A stretch of 64,000 bases of DNA from JAHEDH01 sp963745865. Lineage in GTDB: Bacteria; Actinomycetota; Acidimicrobiia; Spongiisociales; ZC4RG35. How positions within the stretch are numbered: the first letter of the stretch is position 1; each line of letters starts with the position of its first letter. Positions 34,419 to 43,024 of the stretch are shown here, one piece after another. Location of the stretch: assembly GCA_963745865.1 (NCBI GenBank), contig CAVUYZ010000002.1:1-64000 (forward strand). Reading direction: 5' to 3'. The translations under genes were made by a program, and so were the position numbers. A model generated the notes under the pieces. The model was not told the origin of the DNA. It made no database searches and saw only the letters and a list, made by a program, of their open reading frames with translations.

Positions 34419-35245
34419 AGGTCACGCTCAACGGAACCCGTGGCTCGGTCGGACGGGCAGGGTTGTCGACCGTGCGATATGGCGGGGACACGTCGTCGGT
34501 GGAAGTAATCGCCGAGAACGGGTCGACGCTGGTGCTCGACGCTGGGTCCGGCATCGTCCACTCCACCTGTTCGACCCAGACGACTGGGCGGCTGGACGTA
34601 CTGCTCACCCATCTCCACATGGATCACATCCAGGGTCTCGGGTTCTTTGCTCCGCTCTTCGAGCCTGACGTCGATGTCCACATCTGGGGCCCGGTCTCGA
34701 CCACCACGACGCTGACCGCCCGGCTCGGCCGGTACCTGTCGCCCCCGCTCTTCCCGGTCCGCCTCCGGGAACTGCCATCGCTGACCGTTCACGACCTGTC
34801 GCCTGGCGCCGTCGACCTCGGCCCGTTCCAGATCGAGGCCGACTTCGTCATCCATCCCGGTCAGACGTTCGGCTACCGGATCACCTCCGGGGGTCGGACG
34901 ATCACGTATCTGCCCGATCATGAGCCGGCCCTCGGGCCAGGACGCATCCTCGATGATCCCCGCTGGGTGTCGGGGTATGGGTTGGCCGAGGCTGCCGACC
35001 TCCTCATCCACGACGCCCAATACACCGACCGTGAATACCCCGATCGGGTCGGCTGGGGTCACTCCACCCTGTCGCAGGCGCTCGACCTCGCCGAGATGGG
35101 ACAGGTGGGGAGGCTCATCACCTTTCACCACGAGCCGGGCCACAGCGATGCGGAGATCGACCGACATCACGCCGATGTGCGGGCATCGCGTTCGTCACCG
35201 GTGCGCTACGGACCCGGTCTGGCCGGGATGACGGTGTCGGTCTAG
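34415..35245 (+). CDS. Metallo-beta-lactamase-fold hydrolase, phosphodiesterase-like
   Basis: The protein has 276 residues. The opening GTRGSVGRAGLSTVRYGGDT with LVLDAGSGI is typical of the MBL subfamily related to RNase Z and class III cyclic-nucleotide phosphodiesterases. The metal site is HLHMDH (about residue 67), followed by downstream His/Asp ligands in YLPDHE and LLIHDAQYTDREY. The C-terminal HHEPGHSD is the final ligand region. Translational coupling to a PAS protein suggests regulated hydrolysis of a phosphodiester, perhaps a nucleotide signal; this is inference. The substrate is unknown. Confidence 0.8.
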   Translation: MKVTLNGTRGSVGRAGLSTVRYGGDTSSVEVIAENGSTLVLDAGSGIVHSTCSTQTTGRLDVLLTHLHMDHIQGLGFFAPLFEPDVDVHIWGPVSTTTTLTARLGRYLSPPLFPVRLRELPSLTVHDLSPGAVDLGPFQIEADFVIHPGQTFGYRITSGGRTITYLPDHEPALGPGRILDDPRWVSGYGLAEAADLLIHDAQYTDREYPDRVGWGHSTLSQALDLAEMGQVGRLITFHHEPGHSDAEIDRHHADVRASRSSPVRYGPGLAGMTVSV

Positions 35246-35265
35246 AACTCGGGAGCCCCGAGGGC

Positions 35266-37806
35266 CTACGCCCCGACGAACAGGGTGATCGTGGCGCCTG
35301 ATCCGACGGTCGATCCTCCGGACGGATCCGTCTGCAGGACGATTCCACGCCGGCTCGGCGGTCCGTTGACCTCCTGGATGACCACGGTGAGTCGTACCCC
35401 GGTCGTTTCTTCGATCTGAGAGATGTTGAAGAGTGCGTCCTCCTCGGTCATACCAACCAGCCGCGACGGGATGGTGGCGATCGGGACAACGCCGGTCGAC
35501 ACGTTCATGTAGACCGTCGTTCCTTGTTGGACCTGTGTCCCCGGCTGAGCAGACTGGCCGAGCACCAGACCTTCAGGCTCGAGCGAGTCGAACTCGACTC
35601 GCCACGGAATCAGGCCGGCGGACCGCAGCCGCGTCTCGGCTTCCTCGACATCGAAGCCGACGACGAGTGGAACCTCGGTGACCGGGACCTCGAAGTAGAC
35701 GTCGATGTCGCCCTCGGGGACCTGAGGGAACTCGCCGGGGTCCTCGTCGACGAGGATGATCTTCATGTACTCGGCCCAGATCGGCGCCGAGACCGAACCA
35801 CCGAACACCCTCGAATAGAACTGGTCGTTGATCGTCACGTTCCTGAGTGGTTCCCGAATGCCCGCATACCCCGTCCACACGGCGGTCGAATAGTTCGGGG
35901 TGAACCCGACGAACCATGCGTCGCCGTAGTTCTGGGTCGTGCCGGTCTTTCCGCCCTGCGGTACGCCGATGTTGGCCCTCACGGCTGTGCCCGCAGCAGT
36001 TGGGACCTTCTCGAGTGGGATCCGGGCAGCTGCGAACAGCGCCGGATCGGCGACCTGAACCGGATCCACCTGGTGCTCGTAGATGATGTCGCCGCCGGAA
36101 TCGACGATGCGGGACACCAGATAGTTGTCGGCGTGGAGTCCATTGGTGGCGAAGTTGGAGAACGCTGACGCCATCTCGAGCGGTGTCACGTCCGAGGTTC
36201 CCAACGTGATCGATGGGATCGCATCGAGTTTCGACTCGATGCCCATTCGGTGGGCCATCTCTGCGATGTTCTCGGGGCCGATCTTGAGCGAGACGGCGGC
36301 GAAGACCGTGTTGACCGAATTCTGGGTCGCCTGTTCGAGGGTGATGTTCCCGTAGGAGGCGCCCGCATTGCTGACCTCCCAGATGTTCCCCAGGTCGGAG
36401 CAGGCGTAGGGGCATTCGAAGCGTTGCGGTGACGCGCCACTCCATCGACTGGCGAGGCTCACGCCCTGCTCCAACGCGGTGGCGAGGGTGATTGCCTTCA
36501 TCGTCGAACCGGCCTGACGTCGACCCTGGACCGCGAAGTCGAACTGATTGAAGTCGAAGGGAACCGCCGAAGCCATCGTCAGGACGGCACCGGTGTGGTT
36601 GTCGACCGATGCGAGAGCCCCGGTCGGAGCGCAGGTCTGCTGGGTCGCATAGACCGCGAGGAACTCGAGCGAATTGACTTCCCGGTCGGGGAAGATCTCC
36701 TGGCACGCCGTGAAGTTGTCCTCGGGGATCGGGAACCACTGTTGGAGGATGGTGTTCGCTGCCCGCTGTGCTGCGAGGTCGATGGTTGTCTCGATCCTCA
36801 ACCCTCCGCCGCCGGCGCACTCGGCGTCGTCGGCCGGGCAGCCGAAGATGGCGATCTTGCGTTCCTCCCTGGTCTCGCCGAGGAAGGCGAATTCGGGATC
36901 GTCGAGCAGTTGGCGCTTTACCTCGGCAACGACGTGGTCGGCGACGCCCGAGACAGAGGTTCTCGGGGCGATGATCATCTCCGAATCGATGGCTTCCTCT
37001 GCCTCTTCGGGGGTCACCCACCCTTCGGCGAGCATGTTCTGGATGACGCGATTGCGCCGAGTCAGCACCTCGTCGGGGTTGCGGCGCGGATTGAACTGAA
37101 CCGGGTTGCGGATCGTGACGGCGATGGTCGCAGCTTCGGCGAGCGTCATCTCATCGAGATCCTTGGCGAAGTACTGGTGGGCGGCAGCGCTGACCCCGTA
37201 TGCATTTGATCCGAAGAAAATCGAGTTCAAATAGAACTCGAGGATCTGATCCTTGGTGAAGCGACGCTCCATCTCGGCCGCGACGAGCGCCTCGTTGATT
37301 TTGCGTTCGATCGTCACCTCGTCGCCGACGAACAGGTTCTTGGCGATCTGCTGGGTGATCGTCGATCCGCCGCGGGTGGTGTCAGACAGGAGGTTGTCTC
37401 TGGCTGCAGATGCAATGGCGAGGAAGTCGACTCCGTCGTGCTCGTAGAAGTCGTCGTCTTCGGCGGCGAGCACCGCATAGATCACGTGGTCGGGGATCTC
37501 GTCGATCGGGGTGGGCTCGGAAATCTTGCCATCGTGGAGCTCGGCGAGGAGGTCTCCACCGCTGGCGTAGATGCGGCTGACCCGGCTCAGGTCGGGGAAC
37601 GACATCTCCATCGTCGACATGTCGGGGACGAACTTCTCCTCGAGGTCGCTGAATGTGCCGTAGGCGGAGTTGGCTCCCATGAAGGCAAAGAGGCCGATCC
37701 AGGTGGACGCCAGCAGCGAGATCACCAACAGACCGGCAAACGCCGGGAACCATCGTCCGCCGCGTTCGCGGCGCTCGACTTCGTGGATGAGGGATCTGCG
37801 GGCCAT
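35266..37806 (-). CDS. Class A penicillin-binding protein with two PASTA domains
   Basis: The ATG at 37806 (MARRSLIHEVERRERGGRWF) precedes a membrane anchor (FAGLLVISLLASTWIGLFAF). The transglycosylase domain has EDDDFYEHDGVD (about residue 113) and GGSTITQQIAKNLF. The transpeptidase has all three motifs: GSTMK (about 432), SVN (about 498) and KTGTT (about 617). Two PASTA repeats form the C-terminus (about 715-846). It polymerises and cross-links peptidoglycan outside the membrane; PASTA domains sense muropeptides or lipid II. The architecture is that of actinobacterial PonA-type enzymes. It is divergent from the mutase gene. Confidence 0.94.
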   Translation of the reverse strand: MARRSLIHEVERRERGGRWFPAFAGLLVISLLASTWIGLFAFMGANSAYGTFSDLEEKFVPDMSTMEMSFPDLSRVSRIYASGGDLLAELHDGKISEPTPIDEIPDHVIYAVLAAEDDDFYEHDGVDFLAIASAARDNLLSDTTRGGSTITQQIAKNLFVGDEVTIERKINEALVAAEMERRFTKDQILEFYLNSIFFGSNAYGVSAAAHQYFAKDLDEMTLAEAATIAVTIRNPVQFNPRRNPDEVLTRRNRVIQNMLAEGWVTPEEAEEAIDSEMIIAPRTSVSGVADHVVAEVKRQLLDDPEFAFLGETREERKIAIFGCPADDAECAGGGGLRIETTIDLAAQRAANTILQQWFPIPEDNFTACQEIFPDREVNSLEFLAVYATQQTCAPTGALASVDNHTGAVLTMASAVPFDFNQFDFAVQGRRQAGSTMKAITLATALEQGVSLASRWSGASPQRFECPYACSDLGNIWEVSNAGASYGNITLEQATQNSVNTVFAAVSLKIGPENIAEMAHRMGIESKLDAIPSITLGTSDVTPLEMASAFSNFATNGLHADNYLVSRIVDSGGDIIYEHQVDPVQVADPALFAAARIPLEKVPTAAGTAVRANIGVPQGGKTGTTQNYGDAWFVGFTPNYSTAVWTGYAGIREPLRNVTINDQFYSRVFGGSVSAPIWAEYMKIILVDEDPGEFPQVPEGDIDVYFEVPVTEVPLVVGFDVEEAETRLRSAGLIPWRVEFDSLEPEGLVLGQSAQPGTQVQQGTTVYMNVSTGVVPIATIPSRLVGMTEEDALFNISQIEETTGVRLTVVIQEVNGPPSRRGIVLQTDPSGGSTVGSGATITLFVGA

Positions 37807-37930
37807 GGCCTGTGGACGTTCCTGGGGTAGGGATCGGTTCCGGTGCGTCTTCCGGCTGGTGCTTCCAGCGGGGATCGGAACGAGGGGTGGGTACGCTTCC
37901 CCCAACGCGAGTCCGAGGATACAGCACTTG

Positions 37931-39489
37931 GTGGAAAACCGGCACACATCGTCAGGGATCGAGATCGACGCGGTCTACTCGACGCCCACGGATCCAGCCG
38001 ATCTGGGAGAGCCGGGAGAGTTCCCGTTCACGCGGGGTCCGTACCCGACGATGTATCGGGGCCGTCCGTGGACGATGCGCCAATACGCCGGGTTCGGCAC
38101 CGCCGAGGAGACGAACGCCCGCTTCCGGTCGCTACTCGAGGCGGGGCAGACGGGCCTGTCGGTGGCATTCGACCTTCCCACCCAGATGGGCTTGGATTCC
38201 GACGCCGATCTCGCCGTCGGCGAGGTCGGCAAGGTCGGGGTGGCGATCGACTCGCTCGACGACATGCGCCGACTTTTTGACGGCCTGCCCCTCGCCCGTG
38301 TCTCGACCTCGATGACGATCAACTCCACCGCTCCGATCCTGTTGCTGCTTTATCAGATCGTGGCCGAGGAGCAGGGTGTCGGACCCGAGGACATCCGGGG
38401 GACGATTCAGAACGACATCCTCAAGGAGTACGTGGCCCGGGGAACCTACATCTATCCGCCGGCGCCGTCGATGCGGCTCGTGACCGATGTGTTCTCCTAT
38501 GCCGCCGAGAACCTCCCGAACTTCAACACGATCTCGATCTCGGGCTATCACATCCGCGAGGCCGGATCCACCGCTGCCCAGGAGATGGCGTTCACCATCG
38601 CCAACGGCATCGCCTACGTCAGGGCGGCAACGGCGGTGGGCCTCGACCCCGACGATTTCGCTCCTCGGCTGTCGTTCTTCTGGAACGGACACAATCATTT
38701 CTTCGAAGAGGTCGCCAAGTATCGGGCGGCACGCAGGATGTGGGCGCGCCTCATGCGTGACCTGATCGGCGCCACCTCGGAGAAGTCACAGATGATGCGC
38801 TTCCACACCCAGACCGCCGGGTCGACGCTCACCGCTCAGCAGCCGCTGAACAACGTGGTCCGGACCACCGTGCAGGCGATGGCAGCGGTGATGGGCGGCA
38901 CGCAGTCGCTCCACACCAACTCCTACGACGAGGCGCTCGGGCTGCCCACCGAGGAGTCCGCCACGATCGCACTCCGGACCCAGCAGATCCTGGCGTACGA
39001 GTCCGGGATGACCGATACGGTCGATCCACTCGCCGGTTCGTACTTCATCGAGTCGCTCACCGATGAGCTCGAAGCGAAGGCGACCGAGTTGTTCGATCGG
39101 ATCGAGGATGTCGGGGGAGCAGTGAGGGCGATCGAAGAAGGGGTCATGCAGCGTGCCATCGAAGACGCGGCATACACCGAGGCGCGCCGACAGGAGTCGG
39201 GCGATTCGGTGGTCGTCGGCGTCAATCGGTTCGCTCCGAGGGGGATGCGCCGATTCCGGTGATGTCCGTCGATCCCGAGCTGGAACGGAGCCAGGTCGAG
39301 AGACTCGACCGGTGGCGAAACAGTCGCGATGCGGGAGCACTCGACGCCGCTCTCATCCATGTCAGGGAGATCGCAGCATCAGACACCAACCTGCTTCCCG
39401 CCATGCGCTCGGCACTCGAACTGGGAGCGACGGTCGGCGAGGTCTCCGATGTCCTGCGCGGTGTGTTCGGAGTCCATCGGCCGGCCTGA
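37931..39489 (+). CDS. Acyl-CoA mutase large subunit (probably methylmalonyl-CoA mutase), frame break at about 39242
   Basis: A GTG at 37931 is the likeliest start (a TTG lies just before). The catalytic barrel is clear: PYPTMYRGRPWTMRQYAGFG, GLSVAFDLPTQMGLDSD, FNTISISGYHIREAGSTAAQ, LHTNSYDEALGLPTEESA. The frame breaks in a five-G run at 39240-39244; removing one G joins the C-terminal 80 residues (SVDPELERSQVERL through RGVFGVHRPA). The restored length of about 519 lacks the cobalamin-binding domain, which must be on a separate small subunit outside the window. Propionyl-CoA carboxylase genes lie 2 kb downstream, supporting methylmalonyl-CoA as substrate. Isobutyryl-CoA-type mutases are the main alternative. 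Confidence 0.85.
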
Positions 39490-39529
39490 CCGGCGGTAGC
39501 CTGACCGACGAGCCACTGTCAAGGACGGT

Positions 39530-40879
39530 ATGAAGCACTTTCTGATCATCGGCGGCGGTCCCGCCGGAACCGCTGCTGCAACCACGGCTGCCGCCCGCGG
39601 CATGCGGGTGACTCTCGTCGAACAATCGATCGTCGGCGGTGCGGCCCATCTGTGGGATTGCATCCCCTCCAAGACGATGACCGCAACCGCCGTTCGTCTC
39701 GCCTCGATCCGGAACGCGGCGCGGCTCGGTCTCATCGCCGAACCCGGAAGAGTCGATTCAGCCCAGTTGGCTCAACGGATCTCGACGATCTCCCAGGACA
39801 TCACCGCCTCCTGGAACGAGCTGCTGACCTCGCAGGGCATCGACATCATCCGGGGAACCGGGCGGTTCACAGGACCCAAGACCGCCGAGGTGGAGACGCC
39901 CGACGGACAAACCCGGACAATCGACTTCGATGCGGCACTGGTGTCCACCGGCTCCGCCCCGCGGGTCCCCTCCTGGGCCGAGATAGACGGTGAACGGATC
40001 CTCACGACCCGGGAGGCATATGACCTTCCCGATGTCCCTGAGCACATGATCGTCATCGGCTCCGGCGTCACCGGCGTCGAGTTCGTCCACATCTTCGCCA
40101 GTCTCGGATCGGCGGTCACGCTGGTCGTGAGTCGCCAGCAGGTGCTGCCCCACCGCGACCCCGAGGTGGCCGCCGTCCTCGAGGAGGACTTCCTCGAGCG
40201 AGGCGTCAAGCTGGTGATCGGGGCACGGGCTGAGGCGATCAACCGGACCGACGCGGGCGTCGAGGTCGTGTGCGACGATGGTCGCGTGGTGCGAGGCTCC
40301 CATGCTCTGCTCGCCATCGGCTCGGTCCCGAACACGACCAAGATCGGTTTGGAGGACGCCGGGATCGAACACGATCACGGCTATGTCACGGTCGATCCGT
40401 TCCAGGTCACCTCGCAGCCCCACATCTATGCAGCCGGCGACTGCACCGGTCAGATGTTGCTGTCGTCGGTCGCCTCGATGCAGGGAAAGAAGATCGCCCA
40501 ACACCTCGTCGGGTTGCCGGTGACACCGATCGACTACTCGAAGGTGACCCAAGCGATCTTCACCGAGCCCGAGATCGCATCGGTGGGGCTCGAAGAGGTC
40601 CAGGCTGCCCAGCAGGGCCGCAAGGTCCGGACCACGAAGGTCCCGTTCGCTGCGAATGCGCGGGGCGTGCTCCAGGGGTTTCCCCGTGGATTCGTCAAGG
40701 TCGTCACCGACCCTGCGACGGGGGTGGTGCTCGGAGGAACCGTCGTGGGACACCGGGCGTCCGAGTTGATCGGGATCCTGGCGTTGGCGGTTCAGGTCAA
40801 TGTCCGGGCGGATCAACTCATCGAAACCCTGATGGTTCACCCGTCGCTGAGCGAGTCGATCACAGACGCTGCCGAATGA
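39530..40879 (+). CDS. lpdA: LpdA-type NAD(P)H flavoprotein (quinone reductase-like)
   Basis: The protein has 449 residues and is a full-length pyridine nucleotide-disulfide reductase: FAD motif IIGGGPAGTAAATTAAARG, NAD(P) motif MIVIGSGVTGVEFVHIFASL, second FAD motif IYAAGDCTG and the C-terminal dimer domain. The disulfide site is not the usual CxxxxC: it reads GGAAHLWDCIPSKTM with only the second Cys. Mycobacterial LpdA (Rv3303c) has the same single-Cys feature and acts as a quinone reductase, not as a lipoamide dehydrogenase. The final His-Pro (VHPSLSE) is present. It lies between the mutase and carboxylase genes. Confidence 0.85.
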   Translation: MKHFLIIGGGPAGTAAATTAAARGMRVTLVEQSIVGGAAHLWDCIPSKTMTATAVRLASIRNAARLGLIAEPGRVDSAQLAQRISTISQDITASWNELLTSQGIDIIRGTGRFTGPKTAEVETPDGQTRTIDFDAALVSTGSAPRVPSWAEIDGERILTTREAYDLPDVPEHMIVIGSGVTGVEFVHIFASLGSAVTLVVSRQQVLPHRDPEVAAVLEEDFLERGVKLVIGARAEAINRTDAGVEVVCDDGRVVRGSHALLAIGSVPNTTKIGLEDAGIEHDHGYVTVDPFQVTSQPHIYAAGDCTGQMLLSSVASMQGKKIAQHLVGLPVTPIDYSKVTQAIFTEPEIASVGLEEVQAAQQGRKVRTTKVPFAANARGVLQGFPRGFVKVVTDPATGVVLGGTVVGHRASELIGILALAVQVNVRADQLIETLMVHPSLSESITDAAE

Positions 40880-40886
40880 CGCCTCG

Positions 40887-40979
40887 ATGAAGACGTCGAC
40901 GCTTCTGATCCTCTCCGCGGCCTGCGCCGCCGTCATCCTTGTGGCCGGCGCCCTCTGGTTCTTCCTCGGTGTGACATGA
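40887..40979 (+). CDS. Putative 30-residue single-helix membrane peptide
   Basis: The frame starts seven bases after the lpdA stop. It encodes a basic start (MKTST) and then one uninterrupted hydrophobic helix (LLILSAACAAVILVAGALWF) ending FLGVT. The shape is that of a real small membrane protein, and the spacing suggests co-translation with lpdA. No family is recognised. The ribosome site is weak. Confidence 0.5.
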   Translation: MKTSTLLILSAACAAVILVAGALWFFLGVT

Positions 40980-40990
40980 CCCCCGGGTAA

Positions 40991-41122
40991 CACTGCAACC
41001 CAGGGTTGCAGTGAAGACATACCGTGCTGGGGGCCCGCAGTTCGAACCGCACGTCGATGTCGCCGCCATTCTGCGGGCCCTAGAGACGATATACCGTGCC
41101 TGCAACCCTGGGTTGCAGGCAC
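40991..41122. repeat. Array of three palindromes between convergent genes
   Basis: A 23-base perfect palindrome (40991-41013, CACTGCAACCC-A-GGGTTGCAGTG), a hairpin with a 10-bp stem GGGCCCGCAG (41031-41040 with 41071-41080, loop 30 bases), and a 27-base perfect palindrome (41096-41122, arms GTGCCTGCAACCC). The outer palindromes share the core CTGCAACCC/GGGTTGCAG. The sequence ATACCGTGC occurs twice, once before the middle hairpin and once before the last palindrome. No T run follows either side. It may be a bidirectional terminator, a structured RNA or a protein-binding array. Confidence 0.85.
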
Positions 41123-41134
41123 GTTCTTCGGGGG

Positions 41135-42874
41135 TTACTTGATGATGGCGATGACTTCGCCGGGGGTCACCGTGTCGCCTGGCTCGATGCGGAGGTCGGT
41201 GATCGAGCCCGTCATCGGGGCGAGGACCTCGTTCTCCATCTTCATCGCCTCGAGGACACAGATCTGGTCTCCCGCTTCGATGCGGTCGCCGGCCTTGACG
41301 CCGACCTTGACGATCGTCCCCTGCATGGGGGCGGTGACGATGCCGTCGCTCGCTCCAGCCGATGACTTCTCCAAACGAGGGCGCTTGCGTCTGGTCCCCC
41401 CGGCGGCTCGGGCTGCCCCGACCGGTGGAGCCCAGTAGGCAACGTTGAAGCGCCGTCCTCCGACCTCGACGGTCATCGACCGGCGCTCGAGGTCCTCATC
41501 GGTGGGCAAGGTCTCCGATGGAACCGGGTCGTGGCCGACCAACTCGACCTCGTCCTCGATCCATTTCGTGTGGTGGCGGCTCGCGATGAAGTCAGGGTGG
41601 TTCAACACCTGGATGTGAGCAGGAATCGTGGTGGCGATGCCGTGGACGTTGTACTCCTCCAACGCCCGACGCCCGCGCGCGATCGCCTGGTCTCGGTCGG
41701 CTGCCCACACGATGAGCTTTGCGATGAGGTTGTCGTAGTACTGGCTGACGTTGGTGGTCGCTGCCACCCAGCCGTCCACCCGGACACCGATGCCGCTCGG
41801 CTCGCGGTACTCAGTGATGGTGCCCGGGCTGGGCGTGAAGTTCTTGAACGGGTCCTCGGCATTGATTCGGAACTCGATGGAATGACCGGTCGGAGTCACC
41901 TCAGTCACCGACAGCGGCTCGCCGGACGCGACCCGAATCTGTTCGCGGACCAGGTCGACGCCGGTCACCATCTCGGTCACCGTGTGCTCGACCTGCAGGC
42001 GGGTGTTCATCTCGAGAAAGTAGAACTCCCCATCGGGGGCGAGGAGGAATTCAACGGTCCCGGCGTTGAGGTATCCGCAGGCGCGTGCCACCGACAGGGC
42101 CGCTTCGCCGAGGTCGGCGCGCTGCTGATCGTTCATGGCCGGGGATGGCGTCTCTTCGATCAGCTTCTGGTGCCGTCGCTGTACCGAGCAGTCACGTTCC
42201 CCCAGGAACAGGGCGTTGCCGTGGGTGTCGAGAATGATCTGGGCTTCGACGTGGCGGGGAGTCTCGATGTACTTCTCGACGTATACCTCGGCGTTGCCGA
42301 AATAGGCATCTGCCTCCCGGCGGGCCCCATCGAACGCCTCTTCGACCTCTGTGTCCTTCCACACCACCCTGAGGCCCTTGCCTCCACCGCCGTGGGCGGC
42401 CTTGATGGCAACCGGATACCCGTATTCTGCGGCGACCTTCTTGACCTCGTCGACCGACGTGAGCGCCTCCATCGTCCCCGGGACGGTGGGTGCACCAGCC
42501 TTGTGAGCTGCCTTGCGGCTCGAGATCTTGTCGCCCATCACGGTGATCGCCTGCGGCGGAGGGCCGACCCAGACGAGCCCTGCGTCGATGACGCGCTGAG
42601 CGAAGGTGGCGTTTTCGGAGAGGAATCCGTATCCGGGATGGATGGCTTCCGCCTCCGATTCGGCGGCCACCTGGAGAATCCGGTCCATGTTGAGATACGA
42701 CTCGCCGGCCGGCGCCGGCCCGATGTTCCAGGCCTCGTCGGCGAGCTTGACGTGGAGCGCATCGCGGTCGAGCTCCGAGTAGACGGCGATCGTCCTGATC
42801 CCCATTTCGTTCGCCGTCCGGATCACCCGAACTGCGATCTCGCCCCGATTGGCGATCAGCAGGCTCTCGATCAC
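41135..42874 (-). CDS. pccA: Acyl-CoA carboxylase alpha subunit (biotin carboxylase plus biotin carrier)
   Basis: The protein has 579 residues. The biotin carboxylase domain covers about 1-445 (LIANRGEIAVRVIRTANEMG, ATP-grasp HGGGGKGLRVVW, EMNTRLQVEHTVTEMVTGVD). A short linker follows, and then a biotinyl domain with EAMKMENEV (Lys about 541). It carboxylates carrier biotin using ATP and bicarbonate. The beta subunit lies 150 bases upstream on the same strand and a biotin ligase just beyond it, so this is a complete carboxylase module. Subunit size and type match actinobacterial AccA3/PccA enzymes for propionyl-CoA or acetyl-CoA. Confidence 0.94.
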   Translation of the reverse strand: MIESLLIANRGEIAVRVIRTANEMGIRTIAVYSELDRDALHVKLADEAWNIGPAPAGESYLNMDRILQVAAESEAEAIHPGYGFLSENATFAQRVIDAGLVWVGPPPQAITVMGDKISSRKAAHKAGAPTVPGTMEALTSVDEVKKVAAEYGYPVAIKAAHGGGGKGLRVVWKDTEVEEAFDGARREADAYFGNAEVYVEKYIETPRHVEAQIILDTHGNALFLGERDCSVQRRHQKLIEETPSPAMNDQQRADLGEAALSVARACGYLNAGTVEFLLAPDGEFYFLEMNTRLQVEHTVTEMVTGVDLVREQIRVASGEPLSVTEVTPTGHSIEFRINAEDPFKNFTPSPGTITEYREPSGIGVRVDGWVAATTNVSQYYDNLIAKLIVWAADRDQAIARGRRALEEYNVHGIATTIPAHIQVLNHPDFIASRHHTKWIEDEVELVGHDPVPSETLPTDEDLERRSMTVEVGGRRFNVAYWAPPVGAARAAGGTRRKRPRLEKSSAGASDGIVTAPMQGTIVKVGVKAGDRIEAGDQICVLEAMKMENEVLAPMTGSITDLRIEPGDTVTPGEVIAIIK

Positions 42875-43024
42875 GATCGCCCGCCGACGCCGGGTGAGCG
42901 ATGGGTGTGTTGTCGGCTGGTCATCGGTTATCGCCGCTCGTCGGGGGGTTCCATGTCGGGGCTGACGATGGTAAGTCGGGACGCCGGAGAATTTCAGGCG
43001 AACGACTGATTGGTCCGATTGCGC

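Noticed and set aside
37670..37930. An N-terminal extension of the mutase from an upstream ATG
   Set aside because: It would overlap the divergent PBP gene and adds no conserved sequence; the family starts shortly before the FTRGPYPTM region.
41031..41083. A tRNA-like look: GGTTCGAAC and a stem ending CCCCCA on the minus strand
   Set aside because: The enclosed length is only about 50 bases, there are no D and anticodon arms, and the putative T stem does not pair. It is better explained as the middle hairpin of the palindrome array.
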